A DNA stretch of 64,000 bases, taken from NCBI GenBank assembly GCA_964525165.1, contig CAZGGG010000006.1, positions 18,919 to 82,918 of the forward strand. The letters run 5' to 3'. This stretch comes from JAWLFI01 sp964525165. GTDB taxonomy: Bacteria > Bacteroidota > Bacteroidia > Chitinophagales > Saprospiraceae. Position 1 is the stretch's first letter, and every line of letters begins with the position of its first letter. The notes beneath the pieces were generated by a model that was given only the letters and a program-made list of their open reading frames with translations, was not told the origin of the DNA and searched no databases. Positions 1 to 8,446 of this stretch are shown here, piece by piece. Position numbers and translations under genes: made by a program.

Positions 1-1
1 A

Positions 2-1849
2 GATGCTGATGGGAATTATACTTTGGCAGAAGGCCTGGGGAATGAGGTCGTCAATCCGGTGGCACAAATAGAAAATACATTCAACAACTCCAGAGTGACT
101 CGACTTAGTGGTAGAGGTGCTTTACACTACCAAATATTCGAGCATTTAAAATTCACTTCTGCTTTCCAGTTCAATAGGGCAACAGTGCAGGGCATGAATT
201 TCTTTCCTGAACAATTTTATGGTTCTGGTAAAGTGTTTAATATCGACAGAAATCTGTTGACGACTTCTGATGACCTTTATCAGGATTATACCTGGGATAA
301 TTTCCTTACGTATGAGCGAAAATATGGTCAGCATAAAGTGAATTTCCTCTTGGGTTCTTCCGCATTTCAAACAGAAGGATTCTTAGCAGGTTTCACAGGC
401 TTCGATCTTCCCACTAATAACTTCGACGATGCCTCCATAGATGATGCTTCTGAAGTTATTGATAATTATATAAATGGTGGCGATCGTTTTGACGTACGAC
501 TTTTGTCTTATTTCACCAGACTTCAATATGATTTCGCCAATAAATATCTGTTTACAGCCTCATTGCGACGAGATGGGTCTTCTGCTTTTGGTCCAGAGAA
601 TAGATTCGGATACTTCCCAACCTTTTCAGCAGGATGGGTGGCTTCGGAAGAAGGATTTCTTGACAATGCGGATTGGATAGACCTCTTAAAATTGAGAGCT
701 AGTTTTGGGATCATTGGTAATGATCGAATTGACGCCAATGCATTCCGCTCCTTGTTGAACGGAGAGGGAGCTTATGTATTCAACAATGAAATTATTTTTG
801 GTTCCTCGGTTGGCCGTTTGTCCAATCCGGAGATCAAGTGGGAAGAGCAGTATTCTTATAATGTCGGTATTGACTTAAGCATGCTCAGTGAGCGACTTAC
901 TTTTGGTTTAGAGTTCTTCTTACGTGAGACCAGAGATTTATTGGTCACCGCTCCCGTTTCCGGGATCCTTGGACCGGGCGCGCCGGGTTCTTCTGCGCCT
1001 TTGATTAATGCGGGTACGATACAGAACAGAGGGATTGAGTTCCAAGCAGGATATCTTTGGGATTTAGGCAAAGATCATCAGCTGAACTTCAATTTTAATG
1101 TGACTGCTCTGCAAAATGATGTCCTTTCTGTAAATAACGGAGTAGGTTTTATTCAGGGCGGTGCATTTGGTGTCGGTCAAAGCCCTCCTTCCAGGATGGA
1201 AGTGGGATTCCCCATTGGTTACTTCTATGGATATAAAACAGACGGTGTCTTTCAATCTGCCGCTGAATTGGAGAGTCATGCCACTCAACAAGATGCCGGT
1301 ATTGGTGACTTAAAGTTTGTGGATATCGATGGAGATGGTGCTATCACAGAAGATGATCGGACATATTTAGGAGATCCTATTCCGGACTTTTTGGCCGGAG
1401 GGTCTATACAATACAAATACCGTGGGTTTGATCTTGGTGTCACCGTTTATGGAACTTTCGGAAATGAAGTCGTAAGAAACTATGAGCGTGTGCAGCCTTT
1501 GACCAATAAGAGTGCCTACTCTTTAGACAGATGGACGGGTCCGAACTCAACTAATGAAGACCCTAGACAGACCATCGGCGCAACTTCCAACTACCTGTTT
1601 TCTGACTATTATGTAGAAGATGGGAGTTACCTCCGAATTCAAAATGCACAGCTAGGGTACAACTTTAGTAATGTCAAATGGGCTAAGAATATCCGCGTCT
1701 ATGTGTCTGTCAATAATTTATTCACTTTTACCCGCTACAGAGGATATGATCCTACTGCTTCAGCAGGATCGCCTATTGGTGCCGGCATTGATTATGGTTT
1801 CTACCCTGTACCCAGAACGTATATGCTAGGGTTTAATGCAAAATTCTAA
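2..1849 (+). CDS. SusC/RagA-family TonB-linked outer-membrane receptor, C-terminal part (5' end outside window)
   Basis: The reading frame is open from base 2, so this is the last ~615 residues of a protein whose family is usually about 1000 residues; the plug domain and start lie to the left. What remains is beta-barrel: alternating aromatic strands, a VDIDGDGAITEDDRTYLGDP segment typical of SusC proteins, and a terminal phenylalanine (LGFNAKF) as in outer-membrane proteins inserted by BamA. The family imports glycans or peptides through the outer membrane with energy from TonB, working with a SusD lipoprotein, which is the next gene (5 bases downstream if its start is 1854). The TTG at 23 should not be read as the start. 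Substrate cannot be told from the fragment. Confidence 0.93.
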   Translation, partial: DADGNYTLAEGLGNEVVNPVAQIENTFNNSRVTRLSGRGALHYQIFEHLKFTSAFQFNRATVQGMNFFPEQFYGSGKVFNIDRNLLTTSDDLYQDYTWDNFLTYERKYGQHKVNFLLGSSAFQTEGFLAGFTGFDLPTNNFDDASIDDASEVIDNYINGGDRFDVRLLSYFTRLQYDFANKYLFTASLRRDGSSAFGPENRFGYFPTFSAGWVASEEGFLDNADWIDLLKLRASFGIIGNDRIDANAFRSLLNGEGAYVFNNEIIFGSSVGRLSNPEIKWEEQYSYNVGIDLSMLSERLTFGLEFFLRETRDLLVTAPVSGILGPGAPGSSAPLINAGTIQNRGIEFQAGYLWDLGKDHQLNFNFNVTALQNDVLSVNNGVGFIQGGAFGVGQSPPSRMEVGFPIGYFYGYKTDGVFQSAAELESHATQQDAGIGDLKFVDIDGDGAITEDDRTYLGDPIPDFLAGGSIQYKYRGFDLGVTVYGTFGNEVVRNYERVQPLTNKSAYSLDRWTGPNSTNEDPRQTIGATSNYLFSDYYVEDGSYLRIQNAQLGYNFSNVKWAKNIRVYVSVNNLFTFTRYRGYDPTASAGSPIGAGIDYGFYPVPRTYMLGFNAKF

Positions 1850-1853
1850 TTCC

Positions 1854-3311
1854 ATGAGAAATAAACTTTTAATTACCCTCTTAGCTGTTGCTTTGTTTGT
1901 ACCTACATCTTGCAGTGATAATTATGTAGATGTGGATTCTTTTGATGAGAATTCTGAAAACTATTTTAATAGCGAGCAAGACTATCAGGATGCTTTGATT
2001 GCAGCTTATGATATGCTGCAATCTACTTATCTGAATGTCTTGTTAGGAGAGATTGCTTCAGATAATACGCTCGCCGGCGGAGAGTCTGCTACAGATGTGC
2101 CCGGTATCCAGGAGATTGATGATATGAGGCATACAGAAGTCAATCAACAACTACAGGATATTTGGAGTTGGATGTATGCAGGCATTAATCGGACGGACTA
2201 TATACTAGAATTTCAGGATAAAACAGATTTTGAAGGCAAAGATGCTGTCATAGGGCAAACCAGATTTTTACGTGCATATTACTACTTCGAGTTAGTGAAA
2301 TGGTTTGGACCAGTTCCATTATCCAATGACGCCCGACTACAATTCGGTGCTCAGGATGTCATAGACAGATCATCCACAGAAGCTGTTTATCAATCCATCG
2401 AAGAGGATCTTCAAGAAGCGATAAGCTTGCTGACAAATGAAGATAAAGGAACAGGCCGTGCAACTAAGGCTGCTGCCCAGGCACTTTTGGGGAAAGTTTA
2501 CTTATTCCAGAATAAATTTTCAGATGCAGCATCCGTATTAGGCGATGTGATCCTTTCTCAGGAGCATGATTTGATGGAGGACTTTAGTTTGATCTTTGAA
2601 AACGACTATGAAAATAACAAGGAGTCCGTTTTTGAAATTCAGTATACGGATAAAGAGGGAGCGGGCTTTGGATGCTTACAGTGCAGTGAAGGAAATGTTG
2701 CAGTAGGTTTTAATGGCCCAAGGAATTATACGGGCCCGGCTTTTGAATCAGGCTTTAGTTTTAATGTACCAGTTCAATCTTTATATGATTTATACGAAGA
2801 AGGAGATGTGAGACGGGACATTGGAATTTTAAACATAGTGAGTTGGGCAGACACCACAGGTGCGACTTATGCCGAAGGTTTCGAGCATACAGGATTTTTT
2901 AACCGGAAGTATATTCCGCGGCAAGGAGACCTGAATACAGGAGACCAAAATCTTACCAACCCAAATAATTATAGAGCTATACGATATGCGGACGTACTAT
3001 TGATGGCCGCAGAGGCCCTAAATAGAGGCGGAATTGACGATGGTCAAGCTTTAATCTATTTGAATCGCGTAAGAGAGCGGGCAGGTTTAGACCCGATTAA
3101 TTTAGGAGGGGCTCAGCTGACAGAAGCCATATGGCAAGAAAGAAGATTGGAATTATCCGGCGAAGGGCATCGTTTCTTTGATTTGGTTAGAACGGAGCGT
3201 GCTCAGGATTTTATTGATGGATTTGAGGTAGGAAAGCATGAAATATTTCCTATTCCCAGAATTGAAATTGAATTAGCAGGCAATAGATGGATGCAAAATC
3301 CAGGCTATTAA
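1854..3311 (+). CDS. SusD/RagB-family substrate-binding outer-membrane lipoprotein
   Basis: A 485-residue SusD-like protein that caps the adjacent SusC barrel and binds the ligand at the cell surface. The ATG at 1854 gives a clean lipoprotein signal (MRNKLLITLLAVALFVPTSC, lipid-bearing Cys20); an ATG at 1836 would overlap the end of susC and add a poor leader. Family marks include the N-terminal YFNSEQDYQDALIAAYDML helix, the RFLRAYYYFELVKWFG helix of the TPR-like core, and the C-terminal IWQERRLELSGEGHRFFDLVR block. It is co-transcribed with susC and with the two lipoproteins that follow. The ligand is unknown. Confidence 0.95.
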   Translation: MRNKLLITLLAVALFVPTSCSDNYVDVDSFDENSENYFNSEQDYQDALIAAYDMLQSTYLNVLLGEIASDNTLAGGESATDVPGIQEIDDMRHTEVNQQLQDIWSWMYAGINRTDYILEFQDKTDFEGKDAVIGQTRFLRAYYYFELVKWFGPVPLSNDARLQFGAQDVIDRSSTEAVYQSIEEDLQEAISLLTNEDKGTGRATKAAAQALLGKVYLFQNKFSDAASVLGDVILSQEHDLMEDFSLIFENDYENNKESVFEIQYTDKEGAGFGCLQCSEGNVAVGFNGPRNYTGPAFESGFSFNVPVQSLYDLYEEGDVRRDIGILNIVSWADTTGATYAEGFEHTGFFNRKYIPRQGDLNTGDQNLTNPNNYRAIRYADVLLMAAEALNRGGIDDGQALIYLNRVRERAGLDPINLGGAQLTEAIWQERRLELSGEGHRFFDLVRTERAQDFIDGFEVGKHEIFPIPRIEIELAGNRWMQNPGY

Positions 3312-3331
3312 TAATGATAAAACAAACAAAC

Positions 3332-5356
3332 ATGAAAAATATATTGGGACTCTTTTTGGCAGGAATCTTATTGCTGGGTACCTCTTGCAGAGAAGAGATT
3401 ACAGACTATGCTTTTAATGAGATTTCTGCACCTTCTGAGGTGAGTGCGGCATTTGATATGGCTCAAGATGCTTCAGGAACTGTCACCGTCACGCCTACTG
3501 CAGTAGGGGCTAACTTGTTTTCGGTGAATTTTGGTGATGGATCAGATGTTCAAGAAGTGATTCCGGGCGAAGGCGCAACCCATACCTACGGGAGTGAAGG
3601 GGAATTTGAAATAAAGGTGATTGCTACCGGAATCACCGGATTAACCAGTGAGTTTACAAAAACGATAACCATTTCATTCCAGGCACCGGAAAACTTGAGC
3701 GTAGACCTAAGCATAGATCCTTTGGATCCATTTACAGTGGTTGTGACACCTACTGCTGACTTTGCATCGATGTACGATGTCTCCTTTGGTATTACTGTTC
3801 AGGTGGACACAACTATTCTGGATGGTGAAAGCGTATCCTATACTTATCCTGATTTAGGGGTGTATGTGATTAGCGTTACCGCAAAAGGGGCTAGTGCGAC
3901 TACAATTACCGCAACGGACTCTATAGAGATATTAGGTGCCACAGATCCCATTTCGCTACCCATCGATTTCGAGAGTACAGTCGTGAATTATAATTTTTTC
4001 TCTTTCGGTCCTGATGGGGATTTTACGACAGTCATCGATAACCCCGCTCCGGATGCCGTAAATACAAGTGAGAAAGTGGGATCTTTCTTGAAAGTCCAGG
4101 GATCCCAAGTTTGGGCCGGAACCGTTTGCACTTTAGGCGATCCCATAGATCTAAGCAGGGGCGATAAAATTTCTATGAAGGTGTGGTCTCCTAAAGAAGG
4201 AATTCCTGTTTTGTTTAAACTAGAAAATTTTGACAATCCGGACATCTTTTTTGAGGTCCAAGCGACCACGAATACCTCTGACGAGTGGGAGGAATTAGTA
4301 TTTGATCTATCTATGATTGATGCTACTCAAAGCTATCAAAAAATTGCTGTGTTCTTTGATTTTGGAACGGCCGGAGATGAGTCAAGGTATTATTTTGATG
4401 ATATAGGATTCTTTCGTTCAAACCCTCCGGTAGGAGAGGATATTGAGGATTTCGAAGGTATGGCTCCTTCTTTTGAAGTATTTGGAAATGTAGATCCGGT
4501 TCAATTAATAGTAAATCCTGATGCCAGCGGTTCCAACACAAGCTCAACTGTGGCTCAGTTTACGAAAAATATGGGATCTGAACCTTGGGCAGGTAATTAC
4601 TTTGAAATCAGCGAGCCGCTAGACTTGATGAGTAATTCTTGCCTGGCATTCCAGCTTTGGTCGCCTAAAAGTGGCATCACCGTCAAGCTCAAGTTAGAGA
4701 ATGCAGATGCATCCATTACACATGAAGTGGATGTGGTCAATACCACAGCGAATGCCTGGGAAGAGTTAGAATTTGATTTTTCCGAAGCACCTATGGCTGA
4801 TTATGTAAGAATTGTAACTTTCTTTGAGTTTGGGACGCCGGGTGATGACGCACTTTATTACTTCGATCAATTCAAGTATTGTGGTGCTAGTGGACCCCAA
4901 AAAACGCTATTGGAAGACTTTGAAATGGGGGGTGTCAGTTTTGAAAATTTTGGTAATATTGATACGATTGCCTTAATCTCGAACCCGGATGCCTCAGGTT
5001 TGAATACCACAGCCACCGTCGCCCAATTGACGAAAAATGCAGGTTCAGAACCCTGGGCCGGAGCCTTTTTCGAGAATGGCTCTACCTTCGCGAAAGCAGA
5101 TTTTTCCGGCTTTGAATTTTTAAGCTGGGCACCCAAAAGTGGTATCACTGTGAAGTTGAAAATTGAGAATCAAGATGCTTCCATTACACATGAAGTAGAT
5201 GTAGTCAATACTACAGCGAATGCTTGGGAACGACTGACCTATGATTTCTCAGAGGCTCCTGAAGCAGATTATGTCAGAGTCGTGGTCTTCTTCGATTTTG
5301 GGGTAGCCGGGGATGACTCTGCTTATTATTTTGACGAATTCTATACCATCCAATAA
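3332..5356 (+). CDS. Surface lipoprotein: two PKD-like domains plus three carbohydrate-binding-like repeats
   Basis: This gene sits where SusE/SusF-type surface glycan-binding proteins usually lie, 20 bases after susD. The start at 3332 gives MKNILGLFLAGILLLGTSC with lipid Cys19; an ATG at 3314 adds six residues. Domains by residue: PKD-like about 30-115 (VNFGDGSDV and HTYGSEGEFEI are the PKD marks) and 118-200, then three beta-sandwich repeats at about 210-363, 370-516 and 526-674. Each repeat starts with a DFE motif and contains WSPK(S/E)GI, E..D and a late YYFD(D/Q/E) motif. This architecture resembles carbohydrate-binding modules of polysaccharide-utilisation loci. No catalytic domain is visible. 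Binding to a glycan is inference from domain type and position. Confidence 0.82.
   Translation: MKNILGLFLAGILLLGTSCREEITDYAFNEISAPSEVSAAFDMAQDASGTVTVTPTAVGANLFSVNFGDGSDVQEVIPGEGATHTYGSEGEFEIKVIATGITGLTSEFTKTITISFQAPENLSVDLSIDPLDPFTVVVTPTADFASMYDVSFGITVQVDTTILDGESVSYTYPDLGVYVISVTAKGASATTITATDSIEILGATDPISLPIDFESTVVNYNFFSFGPDGDFTTVIDNPAPDAVNTSEKVGSFLKVQGSQVWAGTVCTLGDPIDLSRGDKISMKVWSPKEGIPVLFKLENFDNPDIFFEVQATTNTSDEWEELVFDLSMIDATQSYQKIAVFFDFGTAGDESRYYFDDIGFFRSNPPVGEDIEDFEGMAPSFEVFGNVDPVQLIVNPDASGSNTSSTVAQFTKNMGSEPWAGNYFEISEPLDLMSNSCLAFQLWSPKSGITVKLKLENADASITHEVDVVNTTANAWEELEFDFSEAPMADYVRIVTFFEFGTPGDDALYYFDQFKYCGASGPQKTLLEDFEMGGVSFENFGNIDTIALISNPDASGLNTTATVAQLTKNAGSEPWAGAFFENGSTFAKADFSGFEFLSWAPKSGITVKLKIENQDASITHEVDVVNTTANAWERLTYDFSEAPEADYVRVVVFFDFGVAGDDSAYYFDEFYTIQ
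3961..5353 (+). repeat. Three tandem ~150-residue domain repeats inside the lipoprotein gene
   Basis: Repeat units run about 3961-4420, 4439-4880 and 4909-5353. Units 2 and 3 are the closest pair: the coding stretches near 4717-4760 and 5187-5230 differ at only a few third-codon positions and encode the same THEVDVVNTTANAWE. Unit 1 is more divergent. This points to an older duplication followed by a more recent one, or to gene conversion between units 2 and 3. Confidence 0.85.
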
Positions 5357-5363
5357 AATTGTA

Positions 5364-6266
5364 ATGATGACAATACTTAGATATATACCCGCACTGCTAT
5401 TCCTTCTCGTCTTTGGATGTCAGGAACCGGTTGGTGAGTTAGATACTCTTGAAGTGCCTACGGCATTGGAATTAGACATTATGGTGGATACCTCTGGTTC
5501 AGGCATTGTGAATTTTCAGGCAACAGCTCAAGGCGCCATGAGCTACCATTATTATTTTGGCAATGCACCCGGAGAAGATCCGGTGGTGTCTATGGATGGT
5601 TCCGCCAGTAATACATACAGAAGGAATGGCCTGAATACCTATCGGGTGAAAGTTATCGCCTTTGGCAGAGCCGGTATCTCTTCCAGTGTAAGTGAAGAAA
5701 TTGAAGTGCGTGTAGACTTCGAAGTGCCGACAGAAATTCTTACCCTTTTAACCGGAGGGTCCACTAAAACCTGGAACTGGAAATCTAGTGAACCAGGGCA
5801 TTTAGGCGTGGGACCTGTTATAGATGGAGATGGTAATCCGGTTTCTGAGCCGATTTGGTATACGGCTGCACCTGAAGAAAAGGCGGAAGATGGTTGTCTC
5901 TATGAAGATGACTTAACGTTTACGTTGACAGATAATGGGAATGTGCTGTACCTACTCGATAACAAAGGCAGCACTTATTTTCACGTAGACGAATTAGAAG
6001 GTGCCACAGGAATTCCATCTTCCGGTTCTGATGAATGTGCAGATTATACTGCTCCGGGTGAAAGCGTCGTTCTTTTTGCGGAAGCGGGCTCAGGTGTTTC
6101 CCCTTCAACCAACATACTCATGCAAATAGGAGGTAGTGGTTATATGAGTTACTATGTAAATAGCTCGGAATATGAAATTATGTCGATTTCAGAGGACGAG
6201 CTGAGAGTCAGAACAATTCAGAACGGGGCTCTAGCTTGGTATCATATTTTTACTTCAGGAAACTGA
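5364..6266 (+). CDS. PKD-domain lipoprotein of a glucan-utilisation type locus, function unknown
   Basis: About 300 residues; an N-terminal lipoprotein signal (MMTILRYIPALLFLLVFGC) is obtained from the ATG at 5364, 7 bases after the preceding stop, so it is in the same operon. One PKD-like domain covers about residues 25-120 (YHYYFGNAPGEDP, NTYRVKVIAFGRAG). The rest, from LTGGSTKTWNWKSSEPGHLG to the end, is a beta-rich lipocalin-like module seen in Bacteroidota proteins that accompany SusCD systems, often near laminarin-type glucanases. No glycoside-hydrolase residues are visible. A role in glycan capture at the surface is inferred from context. Confidence 0.75.
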   Translation: MMTILRYIPALLFLLVFGCQEPVGELDTLEVPTALELDIMVDTSGSGIVNFQATAQGAMSYHYYFGNAPGEDPVVSMDGSASNTYRRNGLNTYRVKVIAFGRAGISSSVSEEIEVRVDFEVPTEILTLLTGGSTKTWNWKSSEPGHLGVGPVIDGDGNPVSEPIWYTAAPEEKAEDGCLYEDDLTFTLTDNGNVLYLLDNKGSTYFHVDELEGATGIPSSGSDECADYTAPGESVVLFAEAGSGVSPSTNILMQIGGSGYMSYYVNSSEYEIMSISEDELRVRTIQNGALAWYHIFTSGN

Positions 6267-6653
6267 TAAAGGTCCATTAAGAATCCTTTTCATAAGATAG
6301 TGAGGGATGTATACTGAGGTAAGCTTATGAAAAAGTGAGGAAGTCATTTTTATCATATGCTGCCATCTCATATCCGTTATGATGGATAAGCTGGATAAAT
6401 CGATCTGTGACAATAGGTTGGTTAATTTTTGAGTGTGGACCGCTATCCATAAGGGTAGTCCTGAGTTGATTCATTGTGCTCAACTGATAAAAGGGATGGA
6501 GTTTTTGTTTCTTTTCCAATATGATAGAATATTAGGATCTCGTGTAGTTTTGAGAAACAAATACTCTTCCCTTTTTGTGTTTCAAACTTTTGAGTCATTT
6601 TAATACCATATGTATTTTAGAAGCTTGCCGGTTGCCTATAACAGACAAACAGA
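6267..6653. other. 387-base non-coding interval between the SusCD operon and the symporter gene
   Basis: It holds an inverted repeat, TTTTCATAAG at 6287-6296 and CTTATGAAAA at 6324-6333, separated by 27 bases. This could end or regulate the upstream operon, but no T-run follows. A 64-codon reverse frame at 6325-6519 starts only with TTG and resembles nothing I recognise, so I treat it as non-coding. No clear TAnnTTTG promoter box is seen before the symporter gene. Confidence 0.6.
6287..6333. repeat. Perfect 10-bp inverted repeat with 27-base loop downstream of the SusCD operon
   Basis: The arms TTTTCATAAG and CTTATGAAAA are exact reverse complements. They begin 20 bases after the stop of the last lipoprotein gene. 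A transcript would fold into an AT-rich stem-loop. It may be a weak terminator or an mRNA 3'-end stabiliser; nothing proves either. Confidence 0.5.
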
Positions 6654-8243
6654 ATGATTGCAATTATTAGCTTTTTGGGTTTCATCGCACTAGTGGCCAT
6701 CATTTCTTATGTCTCTAGTTTGAAGACAGATGAATCAAAGGCAGATGGGTTTTTCTTGGGAGGGAGAAGCTTGACTGCCGGAGTTGTAGCAGGCTCTCTA
6801 TTATTGACCAACCTAAGCACCGAGCAGATTGTAGGGCTCAACGGGCAATCTTACAGTGAGGGTTTGTGGGTAATGGCATGGGAAACCTTTGCTGCCTTGG
6901 CTCTTGTGATTACAGCTCTTTATTTGCTTCCGAGGTATTTGAAAATGGGCATCTCGACCATCCCGGAATTTCTGGAAAAGCGCTTTGATAAAACAACGAG
7001 GACCATGACCTCCTTGTTGTTTTTATCCGGCTATGCGATTATACTCCTTCCTATCGTCTTATACTCCGGGTCCTTAGCTATACTTACCATTTTTGAAATA
7101 CCTGAGCGACTCGATATCTCGCATACACAGGCCATGTGGCTTTGCGTTTCGGGGATTGGTATAGTGGGTTCAGTGTACGCACTTCTTGGAGGATTAAAGG
7201 CGGTTGCTGTGTCTGATACTGTCAATGCAATAGGACTTTTAATTGGCGGGCTATTGATCCCTTATTTTGGATTGCAATATCTGGGAGAGGGAGTGCTTTT
7301 CGAAGGATGGAACCGACTGGTAGAACAAGCACCTGAGAAACTATCTTCAATAGGGTCGAATGAATCAAGTGTACCCTTTGCAACCATTTTTACAGGGATG
7401 CTTTTGGTCCACTTATTTTATTGGGGGACTAATCAGGCCATCATTCAAAGGGCTTTGGGCGCCAAGAGTTTGAAAGAAGGACAAAAGGGCTTGTTGATAG
7501 CAGCCTTTTTTAAGTTGTTAGGCCCTCTGGTTGTTGTTTTACCCGGTATCATTGCCTATGAAATATTTCAAGGAGGTCTGACAATTCCTGATCAAGCTTA
7601 TCCGGCCTTAGTCAAAGAAGTGTTACCTGTTGGGCTATTAGGCTTTTTTGCGGCTGTTTTATTTGGAGCTATTATGAGTTCATTCAATAGTGCTTTAAAT
7701 AGTTCTGTTACGCTGTTTGGTCTCGATCTTTACAAAGCGCATATTCATCCACAAGCGAGTGAACAGGAAGTGGTTCGCAAGGGGAAGTGGTTTGGTCTGT
7801 TATTAGCCCTATTTTCAATATTGGTAGCTCCATTTATTGCTTATGCGCCGGACGGCTTGTTCAGCTATCTGCAAGAAGTAAATGGATGTTACAGCATTCC
7901 GATATTGTCGATTATTCTACTAGGGTACTTGAATAAACATATTTCTGCCTTAGCGGCAAAAGTAGGTCTGCTCAGTGGAGTAGTGCTTTACCTCATCAGT
8001 CAATTTGTGCTCAAACCGTATGTTTTTGGTGCAGACCATTATCCGCATTTTCTGCATGTGATGGCAATACTTTTTATTTTGAATATTGCGCTGATGTGGC
8101 TGATTTCTAAGTTCGCTCCCACAACGACTCCATTCGAAATTCAGTATACGAAACAAGTCGCCATTCGGCCTTATAAAAAGGCGAAACTAGCCTCCCTCAT
8201 GGTATTATTTATTTTAACATTTATCTATATCTATTTCGCGTAA
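6654..8243 (+). CDS. Sodium:solute symporter (SSS family), sugar-type
   Basis: A 529-residue integral membrane protein with about 14 hydrophobic helices. The start fits: the first residues (MIAIISFLGFIALVAIISYV) form helix 0. It carries the SSS marks GGRSLTAGVVAGSLLLTNLS near residue 37, LGGLKAVAVSDTVN near residue 180, and GAIMSSFNSALNSSVTLF (sodium-site serines) near residue 340. It resembles the SglT/YidK branch, which moves sugars or related polyols with sodium across the inner membrane. Lying downstream of a SusCD locus it could take up the released sugar, but the 387-base gap means it probably has its own promoter. Confidence 0.88.
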   Translation: MIAIISFLGFIALVAIISYVSSLKTDESKADGFFLGGRSLTAGVVAGSLLLTNLSTEQIVGLNGQSYSEGLWVMAWETFAALALVITALYLLPRYLKMGISTIPEFLEKRFDKTTRTMTSLLFLSGYAIILLPIVLYSGSLAILTIFEIPERLDISHTQAMWLCVSGIGIVGSVYALLGGLKAVAVSDTVNAIGLLIGGLLIPYFGLQYLGEGVLFEGWNRLVEQAPEKLSSIGSNESSVPFATIFTGMLLVHLFYWGTNQAIIQRALGAKSLKEGQKGLLIAAFFKLLGPLVVVLPGIIAYEIFQGGLTIPDQAYPALVKEVLPVGLLGFFAAVLFGAIMSSFNSALNSSVTLFGLDLYKAHIHPQASEQEVVRKGKWFGLLLALFSILVAPFIAYAPDGLFSYLQEVNGCYSIPILSIILLGYLNKHISALAAKVGLLSGVVLYLISQFVLKPYVFGADHYPHFLHVMAILFILNIALMWLISKFAPTTTPFEIQYTKQVAIRPYKKAKLASLMVLFILTFIYIYFA

Positions 8244-8446
8244 TGAAACCCGCTGAGCGACTCTTGAAGTGTAATGCTCAAATATTTGAGTGCTAGGATT
8301 TGAAAATGATTTCATTATATATATATGAATGACATATGCGTTTTGTAACTGATTTTTATCATTTTTTACTTTGATGAGAATCATTCTTCAAAAAAGTGCC
8401 CTCATATATATTTGAATAACACGAGTAACAGGGTAATTTATTCTAT
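8244..8446. other. AT-rich intergenic interval with palindromes upstream of the T9SS cargo gene
   Basis: It contains a perfect 14-bp palindrome CTCAAATATTTGAG at 8277-8290, a TTCAT/ATGAA inverted repeat around a TA run at 8311-8329, and a TGAT-n4-ATCA element inside 8370-8388. A TATATTTG promoter-like box follows at 8407-8414. The first palindrome lies 33 bases after the symporter stop and could form a terminator stem, although no T-run follows it directly. Confidence 0.5.
8407..8414 (+). promoter_or_regulatory. Candidate Bacteroidota -7 promoter box (TATATTTG)
   Basis: TATATTTG matches the TAnnTTTG consensus of Bacteroidota sigma-ABfr promoters exactly and would start transcription about 26 bases before the ATG at 8447. 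No good TTTG box lies about 20 bases upstream, so support is moderate. Confidence 0.4.

Noticed and set aside
6325..6519. 64-codon reverse-strand frame in the largest intergenic gap
   Set aside because: It starts only with TTG, has no recognisable domain or leader, and overlaps the inverted repeat; more likely chance.
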